This document shows positions 26,242 to 35,929 of a stretch of DNA of 41,915 nt, piece by piece (positions within the stretch are counted from its first letter, which is position 1; every line of letters starts with the position of its first letter). The notes under the pieces were generated by a model that searched no databases, was not told the origin of the DNA, and was given only the letters and a program-made list of their open reading frames with translations. The stretch lies in the NCBI GenBank assembly GCA_014649355.1, contig BMSW01000034.1, forward strand, positions 1 through 41,915, given 5' to 3'. Origin of the DNA: Streptomyces althioticus. GTDB lineage: Bacteria; Actinomycetota; Actinomycetes; Streptomycetales; Streptomycetaceae. The translations under genes were made by a program, and so were the position numbers.

Positions 26242-26273
26242 TCCAGCACGTCTCGAGCCGCCGTTCCTACGTT
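26242..26273 (+). promoter_or_regulatory. Putative SARP box and -10 for the carboxylase beta gene
   Basis: TCCAGCA (26242-26248) and TCGAGCC (26253-26259) are heptamer repeats with 11-bp periodicity and match at 5 of 7 positions. Eight bases on lies TACGTT (26268-26273), the best -10 of the three sites. The ATG comes six bases later, leaving no room for a ribosome binding site, so a leaderless message is predicted. Confidence 0.65.
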
Positions 26274-26279
26274 CGGCCG

Positions 26280-27869
<1,590 letters not shown>

Positions 27870-28063
27870 TGGGGCGATCCGACGGTCCATGCGCGCGCGA
27901 GCGGCGGTCTAGGCCGCGCACGTTCCATGGGCGCACCGGACACGGCGGCCCGCTACGAGCGGGCGGCCGGCCGGTATGGCCGGCGGGGGCGGCTCCCACC
28001 CCGAGCCGCCCCGGCCGCCGATCTCGACACACGGTCAGCAGGGACACGGACGAAGGGACGACA

Positions 28064-28129
28064 GTGACCCCCACAGTGCCAACCGGCAGGTGCGCGCAGG
28101 CGCATCAGGCCCCGTCGAAGGCCAGGTAG
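28064..28129 (+). CDS. 21-residue leader peptide in frame with KS-alpha
   Basis: GTG at 28064, with GAAGGGA seven bases upstream, a better signal than that of KS-alpha. The product starts MTPTVPTGRC. It ends at TAG (28127-28129), one codon before the KS-alpha ATG and in the same frame. It may couple translation into KS-alpha, or be chance. The rest of 27870-28132 has no gene I can support. Confidence 0.3.
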   Translation: MTPTVPTGRCAQAHQAPSKAR

Positions 28130-28132
28130 ACC

Positions 28133-29398
28133 ATGCGCAGAGTCGCCATCACCGGCCTGGGCGTCGTGGCCCCCGGTGGGGTCGGTGTCAAGGAGTACTG
28201 GGACCTGCTCACGGCGGGCCGCACGGCCACCCGCAGGATCTCCTTCTACGACCCCTCCCCGTTCCGCTCGCAGGTCGCCGCAGAATGCGACTTCGACCCT
28301 CTCGCCGCCGGACTCTCCCACCAGGAGATCCGCCGGCTCGACCGGGCCTCGCAGTTCGCGGTCGTCTCGACCCGTGAGGCCCTCACCGACAGCGGCCTCG
28401 ACCTCGCCGCCCTCGACCCCGGCCGGGTCGGCACCTCCGTGGGCAGCGCCGTCGGCTGCACCACCAGCCTGGAACGCGAGTACGCGGTCGTCAGCGACGG
28501 CGGCCGCAAGTGGAACGTGGACCACGAGTACGCCGTACCCGAGCTCTACCAGCACTTCGTACCCAGTTCCATCGCCGCCGAAGTCGGCCGCGCGGCCGGG
28601 GCGGAGGGCCCCGCGGCCGTGGTCTCCACGGGCTGCACCTCCGGTCTCGACTCGCTGGGCCACGCCGTGGAACTCATCCGCGAAGGCACCACCGACGTCA
28701 TGATCGCCGGCGCCACCGAGGCCCCGATCTCCCCGATCACCTCGGCCTGCTTCGACGCCATCCACGCCACCACGCCGCGCAACGACACCCCGGAGAGCTC
28801 CTGCCGGCCCTTCGACCGGACCCGCAGCGGACTCGTCCTCGGCGAGGGCGCGGCGGTCCTGGTCCTGGAGGAGCTGGAGGGCGCACGGCGGCGCGGCGCC
28901 CACATCTACGCTGAGATCGCGGGCTTCGCCTCCCGCTGCAACGCGTACCACATGACCGGACTCAAGCCCGACGGCCTCGAAATGGCCGAGGCCATCGACG
29001 CCGCCCTGGGCGAGGCCCGCCTCACCCCGGACACCGTCGACTACATCAACGCCCACGGCTCCGGCACGAAGATGAACGACCGCCACGAAACAGGTGCGTT
29101 CAAGCGCAGCCTCGGCGACCACGCGTACCGCACGCCGGTCAGCTCCATCAAGTCGATGATCGGGCACTCGCTCGGCGCCATCGGCTCCCTGGAGATCGCG
29201 GCGTGCGCCCTCGCGATGGAGCACGGCCTGCTGCCGCCCACCGCGAACCTCCACGAGCCCGACCCCGAACTCGACCTCGACTACATCCCGCTGGTCGCCC
29301 GCGAGAAGCAGACCGACGTGGTCCTCAGCGTGGGCAGCGGCTTCGGCGGCTTCCAGAGCGCCATGGTCCTGGCCCGCCCGGAGAGGAGCACCTCATGA
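28133..29398 (+). CDS. Ketosynthase alpha of type II PKS
   Basis: 421 residues. The catalytic Cys is in VSTGCTSGLDS, the first His in NAHGSGT, and GHSLGA with its His follows. This is the condensing subunit that extends the ACP-bound chain with malonyl units as a heterodimer with the protein at 29395. The ATG at 28133 has only a modest AAGG upstream and is preceded in frame by a short leader ORF. It overlaps the KS-beta start (ATGA). I could not tell chain length or close relatives from motifs alone. Confidence 0.96.
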   Translation: MRRVAITGLGVVAPGGVGVKEYWDLLTAGRTATRRISFYDPSPFRSQVAAECDFDPLAAGLSHQEIRRLDRASQFAVVSTREALTDSGLDLAALDPGRVGTSVGSAVGCTTSLEREYAVVSDGGRKWNVDHEYAVPELYQHFVPSSIAAEVGRAAGAEGPAAVVSTGCTSGLDSLGHAVELIREGTTDVMIAGATEAPISPITSACFDAIHATTPRNDTPESSCRPFDRTRSGLVLGEGAAVLVLEELEGARRRGAHIYAEIAGFASRCNAYHMTGLKPDGLEMAEAIDAALGEARLTPDTVDYINAHGSGTKMNDRHETGAFKRSLGDHAYRTPVSSIKSMIGHSLGAIGSLEIAACALAMEHGLLPPTANLHEPDPELDLDYIPLVAREKQTDVVLSVGSGFGGFQSAMVLARPERSTS

Positions 29399-30612
29399 CC
29401 ACCGCAGTGGTGACCGGCCTGGGCATCACCGCCCCCAACGGCCTGGGAACCGAGGACTACTGGAAGGCGACGCTGGCCGGCGAGTCCGGCCTCGGACCGG
29501 TCACCCGCTTCGACGCCTCCCCGTACCCCTCCCGTGTCGCCGGGGAGGTGGCCGACTACATCGCCGAGGACCACATCCCCAGCCGGCTCATGCCGCAGAC
29601 CGACCACATGACGCGCCTCGCGCTGACCGCCGCCGACTGGGCGCTCGCCGACGGCGGCATCGACACCGCCGAACTGCCGCAGTACGGCATCGGCGTGGTG
29701 ACCGCCGCGTCCGGCGGGGCCGTCGAGTTCGGCCAGCGGGAACTGCAGAACCTGTGGAGCAAGGGCAAGGAGTACGTCAGCGCGTACCAGTCCTTCGCCT
29801 GGTTCTACGCGGTCAACACCGGCCAGATCTCCATCCGGCACAAACTGCGCGGCCCCAGCGGCGTCCTGCTCACCGAACAGGCCGGCGGCATCGACTCGCT
29901 CGGCCACGCCCGCCGCCATATCCGCAAGGGCTTCCCGGCCGTCATCTCCGGCGGCGTCGACGCGGCCATCTGCCCCTGGGGCTGGGTGCCGCAGATCGCC
30001 TCCGGACTGATGAGCACCGTCGACGATCCGGCCCGCGCCTATCTGCCGTTCTCCGCCGAGGCCGCCGGGTACGTGCCCGGCGAGGGCGGGGCGATCCTCC
30101 TCGTCGAGGAGGCCGAGTCGGCCCGCGCCCGCGGTGCCGCCACGGTCTACGGTCAGATCGCCGGGTACGCGGCCACCCTCGACCCGGCCCCCGGATCGGG
30201 CCGCCCGCCCGGCCTGCGCAAGGCCGCCGAGAACGCCCTGGCCGACGCCGGCGTCGACGCCGCCGACATCGACGTGGTCTTCGCCGACGCCGCCGGCGTG
30301 CCGGACCTGGACCGGGCCGAGGCCCAGGCACTGACCGGTCTGTTCGGCGCGCACGGCGTCCCCGTCACCGCACCCAAGACGATGACCGGCCGCCTGCTCG
30401 CCGGCGGCGCCGCGCTCGACGTGGCCACCGCCCTGCTCGCCCTGCGCGACGGCGTCATCCCGCCCACCGTCAACGTCGGTGCCGCCGCGGCCGATCACCG
30501 CCTCGACCTGGTCACCGAACCGCGCGAGGCCGCCCTGCGCACCGCGCTCGTCCTCGCCCGCGGCCACCTCGGCTTCAACGCGGCGCTCGTCGTGCGCCGC
30601 TGGGCCGCCTGA
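29395..30612 (+). CDS. Ketosynthase beta (chain length factor)
   Basis: 405 residues, ATGA-coupled to KS-alpha. The catalytic Cys position is Gln in LLTEQAGGIDS, the usual chain-length-factor substitution, and HGSGT is lost. It forms the heterodimer that sets polyketide length and supports priming. The start MTTAVVTGLGITAPNG is typical. The GAGAGGAG before 29395 serves as its ribosome binding site. Confidence 0.95.
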   Translation: MTTAVVTGLGITAPNGLGTEDYWKATLAGESGLGPVTRFDASPYPSRVAGEVADYIAEDHIPSRLMPQTDHMTRLALTAADWALADGGIDTAELPQYGIGVVTAASGGAVEFGQRELQNLWSKGKEYVSAYQSFAWFYAVNTGQISIRHKLRGPSGVLLTEQAGGIDSLGHARRHIRKGFPAVISGGVDAAICPWGWVPQIASGLMSTVDDPARAYLPFSAEAAGYVPGEGGAILLVEEAESARARGAATVYGQIAGYAATLDPAPGSGRPPGLRKAAENALADAGVDAADIDVVFADAAGVPDLDRAEAQALTGLFGAHGVPVTAPKTMTGRLLAGGAALDVATALLALRDGVIPPTVNVGAAAADHRLDLVTEPREAALRTALVLARGHLGFNAALVVRRWAA

Positions 30613-30695
30613 CCCGCGCGCACCCCCACGACCCCCACGTACCACCGGCAGTTCAGGACAACCCGCAAGTCCAACCGAGAGGACGGCAATCGACC

Positions 30696-30965
30696 ATGAG
30701 CACCACGACCGCCACAGTGACCCTGGCCGACCTGACCCGCATGTTGCGCGAGAGCGCGGGCGAGGAGGAGGGCGTCGACCTCGACGGTGACGTCATCGAC
30801 ACCCCGTTCATGGACCTCGGCTACGACTCCCTCGCCCTGCTCCAGGTCATCGGGCAGATCCAGCGCGAGTACGGCATAGAGATCCCGGACGACGCCGTCG
30901 TCGACGCCGAGACCCCGGGCGCCCTGCTCGCTCTCATCAACTCCGGCCAGGCGCCCGCCGCCTGA
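30696..30965 (+). CDS. Acyl carrier protein of the minimal PKS
   Basis: 89 residues; ATG at 30696 with GAGAGGA upstream. The phosphopantetheine Ser is in DLGYDSLALLQ. Standard acidic type II ACP with four predicted helices. It carries the growing chain for KS-alpha/KS-beta and is activated by the transferase at 23992. It completes the minimal PKS, in the usual KS-alpha, KS-beta, ACP order, and is followed by a terminator. Confidence 0.95.
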   Translation: MSTTTATVTLADLTRMLRESAGEEEGVDLDGDVIDTPFMDLGYDSLALLQVIGQIQREYGIEIPDDAVVDAETPGALLALINSGQAPAA

Positions 30966-30976
30966 GCCGGCCTCCG

Positions 30977-31018
30977 ACGGCCGCCCCGCTCTCCCGTCCC
31001 CCGGGGCGGGGCGGCCGT
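30977..31018 (+). terminator. Terminator after the minimal PKS
   Basis: Arms 30977-30989 and 31006-31018 pair perfectly over 13 bp with a 16-base loop, starting 12 bases after the ACP stop. It separates the minimal PKS from the AT gene at 31106, which should have its own promoter. Confidence 0.75.
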
Positions 31019-31105
31019 CTTCGCACCACCCCGACACCCCCATCGCCCCCGCAGTACCCCTACGTACCGAGTGGGGCCGAAGCCGCGGCCCACGAGGAGG
31101 GAACC

Positions 31106-32896
31106 ATGTCGCTCACGCAACGGAGCGCGGTGGTCCGCCGGCTGATCGTCAGCCCGGGCGCCGCGCCACAGGAGCCCGCACCGGCCGTGGCCACGGCCGC
31201 CGGCGTCTCGGCGGTCCTGCGCGCCTTCGGACGCTCACCCCGGGACCTGCCGGCCCGCACCGTGGTCCTCCTCGGCACGGCCGCCGCCGACCCGGGCATC
31301 GGCCCCGAGCACGAGGGCTTCGCGGTCCGCACGTCCTCCACCCCGGGCCGCGCCCTGCGCGCGGCCCACCGTGAACTCCACACAGCAGACGCCGACTTCG
31401 CCCTGGTCGCCGGCTTCGGCGAGCCGGACGCACAGACCATCACCGTGTACGCGGTCAAACGCGCCGCCGAGGCCGTGGCCGAGGGCGATACGGTCATCGG
31501 CCTCCTCGACCTCGACGACGGCCCGGCCGACGAAAACACCGCCCCGCCGCTGCGCCCCCTGCACACGGGTCCGAGCGGCACCGACCCCGACCGTCACCGC
31601 CTCCTCCTGTGGTCGGGCCGCACCGCCGACGAGGAGCAAGAGGTGCGCGGCGCGCTCCTGCCGCTGCTCAGCGGCGTGCACCGCGAGAGTTTCCCCGTCC
31701 TGCCGACCACCACGCCCACCGGAACCGCACCCGGCCCGGTGCGCGGCGCGGCCGTCACCGTCTCCGCCCTCGCCTCGCGCGCCGTGCACCAGGCCCGTAC
31801 GTCGGACGCCTCGCACCCCCGGCCGGTCGCGCTGCTCTTCCCGGGCCAGGGCTCGCAGCACGCCGGGATGGCCGCCGGCCTCTACCGGCGCGATCCCGTG
31901 TTCACGGCGGCCGTCGACGCGGCGCTCTCCCACATGGGCGAGGAGGCCTCCCGTATCCGCGCCGACTGGCTGGATCCCGCCCGCGCCGCCATCGGCATCG
32001 ACGACGTACGCCGGGCCCAGCCGCTCCTGTTCGCGGTCGACTACGCGCTCGGCTGCCTCGTCCTCAGCTGGGGCGTGCGCCCGACGGCCTTCCTCGGCCA
32101 CAGCGCGGGCGAGCTGGTCGCCGCCGTCTTCGCCGGCGTCGTCTCGCTGAAGGACGCGGCTCATATGGTGCAGGCCCGGGTCCGCGAGGCCGTGAAGATC
32201 CCCGCGGGCGGCATGCTCGCGGTGGCCGCGGGGGAGGAGCAGCTGCTCCCGTATCTGACGCAGGATGTGGGCATCGCGGCCGTGAACGCCAACCAGCAGG
32301 TGATGCTGGCCGGTTCGAAGGAACCGCTCGCCGAGGTCGCTGCCCGGCTCAAGGCCGACGGCCACACCGTCGTCACGGTCCCTGCGACAAGCCCCTTCCA
32401 CTCCCCGGCCATGGCCCCCGCGTCCGACGCCGTGGAGACCGCCTACCGCGGCATCCCGCTGCGCGAGCCCAAACGGCCGCTGTACTCCGGCTATACCGGC
32501 ACCCTGATGCGCCCCGACGAAGCGCGCAGCCCGCGCTTCTGGGCCCGCCAGATCACCGACACCGTGTACTTCCGCAAGGCCCTCGACGAGCTCCTGGCCG
32601 CCGACGACGTGCTCCTCGTCGAGGCAGGCCCCCGCCAGACCCTCACCGCCTTCGCCCGCCGCCACCGCTCCGTACGCCTCGGCGCCGGCGCCGTGACCCC
32701 GCTCCTGCCGGCCCGCACCGGCACGCCCGAGGCCGACCGTCAGTCGGTGCTCACGGCCGCCGCGCGGATCTGGACCGAGGGCCACGACCTCGACCTGGCT
32801 GCGGTGTCCCGGCTGTGGACCTGGAGTGAACCGGACCCCTTAGACCCGTCCGAGAGCCGCGCGCCGCGTGCCCGCGCGGAGGTGCAGCCCGCATGA
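31106..32896 (+). CDS. Acyltransferase with degenerate N-terminal ketosynthase-like region
   Basis: 596 residues; ATG at 31106 behind GAGGAGGG. Residues about 240-540 are an intact AT domain: FPGQGSQ, GHSAGE with Ser333, PFHSPAM with His, and VEAGPRQTL. The first 230 residues resemble scattered parts of a ketosynthase (VVLLGTAAAD, HTADADFALVAGFGE, VYAVKRAAEAVAEGDTVIG), but no Cys-His-His triad is present. This is probably a remnant or a docking domain. It could load malonyl or a starter onto an ACP and may do the catalysis that the serine-less AT at 22740 cannot. It overlaps the next gene (ATGA). Confidence 0.87.
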   Translation: MSLTQRSAVVRRLIVSPGAAPQEPAPAVATAAGVSAVLRAFGRSPRDLPARTVVLLGTAAADPGIGPEHEGFAVRTSSTPGRALRAAHRELHTADADFALVAGFGEPDAQTITVYAVKRAAEAVAEGDTVIGLLDLDDGPADENTAPPLRPLHTGPSGTDPDRHRLLLWSGRTADEEQEVRGALLPLLSGVHRESFPVLPTTTPTGTAPGPVRGAAVTVSALASRAVHQARTSDASHPRPVALLFPGQGSQHAGMAAGLYRRDPVFTAAVDAALSHMGEEASRIRADWLDPARAAIGIDDVRRAQPLLFAVDYALGCLVLSWGVRPTAFLGHSAGELVAAVFAGVVSLKDAAHMVQARVREAVKIPAGGMLAVAAGEEQLLPYLTQDVGIAAVNANQQVMLAGSKEPLAEVAARLKADGHTVVTVPATSPFHSPAMAPASDAVETAYRGIPLREPKRPLYSGYTGTLMRPDEARSPRFWARQITDTVYFRKALDELLAADDVLLVEAGPRQTLTAFARRHRSVRLGAGAVTPLLPARTGTPEADRQSVLTAAARIWTEGHDLDLAAVSRLWTWSEPDPLDPSESRAPRARAEVQPA

Positions 32897-33120
32897 GGTA
32901 CGTGACCCGGGCCCTGCGCGAGATCTACACCTCGCTGAGCGCGGCGGGCTGGATCTGGATGGGGCTGCACACGATGGGGCCGCAGGCGCCGGCGGCCGTC
33001 CGGCGCCTGACGGACCCGCCGGCCGCGCACCCGGAGCAGCTCTGCCCGCACATCCCGCTGACCCGCACGGAACGCGCGCTGCAACGCCAGCTCAAGACAC
33101 CGATCGGGGACAAGGACTGA
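32893..33120 (+). CDS. Small DUF6059-like protein
   Basis: 75 residues, ATGA-coupled to the AT gene. The sequence has a short amphipathic N-terminus (LREIYTSLSAAGWIWMGL), then a Pro-rich stretch, HPEQLCPHIPLTRTERAL, and a Lys-rich end. It resembles the DUF6059 small proteins found in Streptomyces, as far as memory allows. There is no known function. It is not a membrane protein by strict criteria. It may assist the AT. Confidence 0.6.
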   Translation: MRYVTRALREIYTSLSAAGWIWMGLHTMGPQAPAAVRRLTDPPAAHPEQLCPHIPLTRTERALQRQLKTPIGDKD

Positions 33121-33152
33121 CCGCCATGCACCGCTTCCCCGTCCTGACCATG

Positions 33153-33163
33153 TGAAAACCTCA
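33153..33163. promoter_or_regulatory. TGA-N5-TCA motif upstream of the RiPP precursor
   Basis: TGAAAACCTCA lies about 105 bases before the precursor ATG in a 148-base gap. It shares TGAAA-NN-(G/C)TCA with motifs upstream of the SARP gene and the SagB-like gene. The match is limited to this 11-base core. A nine-codon micro-ORF (33126-33155) ends inside it and is probably chance. Confidence 0.3.
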
Positions 33164-33268
33164 CCTCGTGGGGATGAGCCCGACACTGGCCGCGGCCTGG
33201 GGCTCCTCGCAGAATCGTCCGTGAACGGACCGAGAACGCTTCACACGACGCAGAGGGAGCTCATCTCC

Positions 33269-33454
33269 ATGACACCCGTTTCGACCTGCCCTGGTGCTCA
33301 GTCAGCCGAGTTCGGCACGGATGCCCACCGCTCCACCCTGTCCGGCCTGGTGATCGAGAACCTCGACGCCCGCCCCGACAGCCCGGTCGCCCTCTGGACC
33401 CTCTGCGCCGCGCCGGTCACCGGCCCGGCGGCGGCGGTACGGCCGGTCGCATGA
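33269..33454 (+). CDS. RiPP precursor-like peptide coupled to the YcaO gene
   Basis: 61 residues; I chose the ATG at 33269, nine bases after AGGGAG, although an upstream ATG at 33152 is also open. The TGA overlaps the YcaO ATG (ATGA), so the peptide is made with its presumed modifying enzyme. The sequence has a leader-like middle, LSGLVIENLDARPDS, then PVALWTLCAAPVTG and an Ala/Pro tail. The core would contain one Cys (46) and two Thr, much poorer in heterocyclisable residues than goadsporin or streptolysin precursors. It may receive a single azoline or another YcaO-type change. Location is the main evidence; it could also be an accessory protein. Confidence 0.6.
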   Translation: MTPVSTCPGAQSAEFGTDAHRSTLSGLVIENLDARPDSPVALWTLCAAPVTGPAAAVRPVA

Positions 33455-35784
33455 CCACTGCCAGGTACGAGCGGACGGCGGCGCCGCTGGTAGCTGGCGA
33501 CGCACTCGTCGGCTTCAAGGCCCATCTGAAGCCGACCGTGGTACCGGACGACGCCGCCTACCTGGTGTCCCGGCGCGGGGTGACGGCTCTGCACGGAAGC
33601 GACGCGGAGATCCTCGTCCCCCTGCTCGACGGGACCCGGACCGTCGCAGCGGTGCAGCGCGAGGCGGCACTGCAGCTGGGCCCCGAGCAGGTCCAAGCGG
33701 CCCTTCGGGCCCTGGCCGACGCCGGGTTGATCCGCTTCACCGCTCCGGCGGAGGCCGCCGCACCCACGGCGGCCCCCGCCCGGGCGGAGGCGGAGGCCTA
33801 CTGGGACCTGGCCGGGCTCGACGGCGGCCGGGCCGTCGCCGACCTGGCCCGCGCCGCGATCGCGATCGACGCCGTCGACGGCCCCGACCCGGAGCCGGTG
33901 GCCGAGGCCTGCCGGGCCTCCGGCATCCCCGTGGCCGACGATCCGGGCTCCGCGGACCTCGTCCTCGTCCTGTGCGACGACTACCTCTCCGGCCGGCTGG
34001 CCCTCGTGGACGCGGAGCACCGCGCCGCCGGGCGGCCGTGGCTGCCGGTCAAGCTGTGCGGTACGGACCCGTGGGTCGGCCCGTTCTTCCGGCCTGACTC
34101 CGGCCCCTGCTGGCACTGCCTCGCCGTACGGCTGCGCGTCCACCGCAACTCCGAACTGCCGGTCCGGCGCGCACTCGGCCTCGACGGCCCTGTGCCGCGT
34201 CCCACCGCGGGGCTGGCCGCGGGCCGCGCGATCGCCGTACACCTCGCCGTCCTGGAGAGCGCCAAGTGGCTCGCCGGGCTGCGCAGTCCGGAGCAGGAGC
34301 GCCTGCACACGCTGGACACCCTGCGGCTGCGCACCGCCGGCCACCCGGTGAGCCGGCTGCCGCAGTGCGCGCAGTGCGGCGACCCCGGACTCGTGGCTCG
34401 CAGAACCATGGCGCCCTTCCTCCCCGTCTCCCGCCCCAAGACCGCGGTGGCCGACGGCGGTGAACGGGCCCTGACCGCCGGGCAGATGCTCCGCACGTAC
34501 GGACACCTGGTGGACGACGTGACCGGAGTCGTCAAGGAGATCCGCAGGGCCCCCGGCCCCGACTTCTCCCACACGTATGTGTCCGGCCACAACCTGGCCA
34601 TGGAATCCACCTCGTTCGCCGCCCTGAGCACCGGCCTGCGCGCCCTCAACGGCGGCAAGGGATGCACCGACGAAGCGGCCCGCACCGGCGCCCTGTGCGA
34701 GGCCGTCGAGCGCTACAGCGGCACCCGGCACGGCGACGAACTCGTCGTACGCGACTCCCTGTGCGGCCTCGGCGAGGCCGCCCTCCACCCCAACGCCTGC
34801 CAGTTGTACGGACCCCGGCAGATCGAGGACCGTGAGCGGTGGAACGCGCGGCACTCCCGCTTCCACCACGTCTCACGGCCGTTCGACGAGGGCCGGCCCA
34901 CCGACTGGACCCCGGTCTGGTCGCTCACCGACGGCGTCCAGCGGCTGCTGCCCACCTCCATGCTCTACTTCGCGCGCAGCGACACACAGGCGGCCGACCC
35001 CGCGGGGGACGGCCTGTGGGCCGACTCCAACGGCAATGCGGCGGGCAGTAGCCCCGAGGACGCGCTGGTGCAGGGCTTCCTGGAACTCGTCGAGCGCGAC
35101 GCCGTGGCCCTGTGGTGGTACAACCGGACCCGCCAGCCCGCCGTGGACCTGGACTCCTTCGCCGACGAGCGCACCGAGCGGATCCTCGGCGGATTCCGCC
35201 GCGCGAAACGCGTCGTCTGGGCCCTCGACCTCACCTCCGACCTGGGCATCCCGGTGATCGCCGCGCTGTCGCGTCGCACCGACAAACCCCAGCAGGACGT
35301 GCTCTTCGGCTTCGGCGCGCACTTCGATCCCCGGGTGGCGCTGCGCAGCGCGCTCCTGGAGATGGGTCAGCTGCTGCCCGCGGTGTGCGAGGCGCAGCCG
35401 GACGGGACGGGCTACCGGATCGCCGACCCGGAACCGGTGGCGTGGTGGCAGGGCGCCACCGTGGCCAACCAGCCCTACCTGGTGGCGAACCGGACCTGCG
35501 CACCCCGCACGCCCGCCGACTGGACCGTGACCCGCAGCGGTGATCTGCTCGACGACGTCCGCACCATCACGGACCTGGTCCGGGGCAAGGGAATGGACCT
35601 TCTGGTCCTCGACCAGACCCGGCCGGACCTCGGCCTGCCCGTGGTGAAGGTGCTGGTGCCCGGGCTGCGCCACTTCTGGGCGCGCTTCGCGCCGGGCCGA
35701 CTCTTCGACGTACCGGTGGCGCTCGGCCGGCTCGACGAACCCACGCCGTACGAACAGCTCAACCCCATCCCGCTGTTCGTGTGA
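33451..35784 (+). CDS. Fused leader-binding/YcaO cyclodehydratase (TOMM synthetase)
   Basis: 777 residues. Residues about 10-100 resemble a RiPP recognition element (PTVVPDDAAYLVSRRG, then an LLDGTRT winged helix). Residues 110-330 are an E1/ThiF-like region with paired zinc Cys in GPCWHCL and CAQCGDPG. Residues about 360-777 are the YcaO domain with GGKGCTDEAARTGALCEAVE and NGNAAGSS-ALVQGFLELVERDA. The C-terminus ends NPIPLFV, a partial PxPxP motif. Such fusions bind the leader peptide and use ATP to cyclise Cys/Ser/Thr to azolines. The precursor is just upstream. A free-standing SagB fragment is at 39539; no complete dehydrogenase is present. Confidence 0.88.
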   Translation: MTTARYERTAAPLVAGDALVGFKAHLKPTVVPDDAAYLVSRRGVTALHGSDAEILVPLLDGTRTVAAVQREAALQLGPEQVQAALRALADAGLIRFTAPAEAAAPTAAPARAEAEAYWDLAGLDGGRAVADLARAAIAIDAVDGPDPEPVAEACRASGIPVADDPGSADLVLVLCDDYLSGRLALVDAEHRAAGRPWLPVKLCGTDPWVGPFFRPDSGPCWHCLAVRLRVHRNSELPVRRALGLDGPVPRPTAGLAAGRAIAVHLAVLESAKWLAGLRSPEQERLHTLDTLRLRTAGHPVSRLPQCAQCGDPGLVARRTMAPFLPVSRPKTAVADGGERALTAGQMLRTYGHLVDDVTGVVKEIRRAPGPDFSHTYVSGHNLAMESTSFAALSTGLRALNGGKGCTDEAARTGALCEAVERYSGTRHGDELVVRDSLCGLGEAALHPNACQLYGPRQIEDRERWNARHSRFHHVSRPFDEGRPTDWTPVWSLTDGVQRLLPTSMLYFARSDTQAADPAGDGLWADSNGNAAGSSPEDALVQGFLELVERDAVALWWYNRTRQPAVDLDSFADERTERILGGFRRAKRVVWALDLTSDLGIPVIAALSRRTDKPQQDVLFGFGAHFDPRVALRSALLEMGQLLPAVCEAQPDGTGYRIADPEPVAWWQGATVANQPYLVANRTCAPRTPADWTVTRSGDLLDDVRTITDLVRGKGMDLLVLDQTRPDLGLPVVKVLVPGLRHFWARFAPGRLFDVPVALGRLDEPTPYEQLNPIPLFV

Positions 35785-35929
35785 GCGCGGTGACGGCCGG
35801 CGGGCGGATCAGGAGTGAGGGGAACGTCGAAGGAGTGAGGCGGGCGCGACGAGGGCGGGGGAGCAAGCCCGGCGGCGGTACGGAACGGGGCGAGAACGCG
35901 TTCGTCGCCTCGGCGGACCGGTTCGCCGA

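Noticed and set aside
27890..28055. Possible SARP site before KS-alpha
   Set aside because: TCTAGGC and TCGACAC/TCAGCAG were tested. Neither gives two matching repeats with an 8-bp gap to a -10.
33126..33155. Nine-codon ORF before the precursor
   Set aside because: No ribosome binding site, and it is too short to support without expression data.
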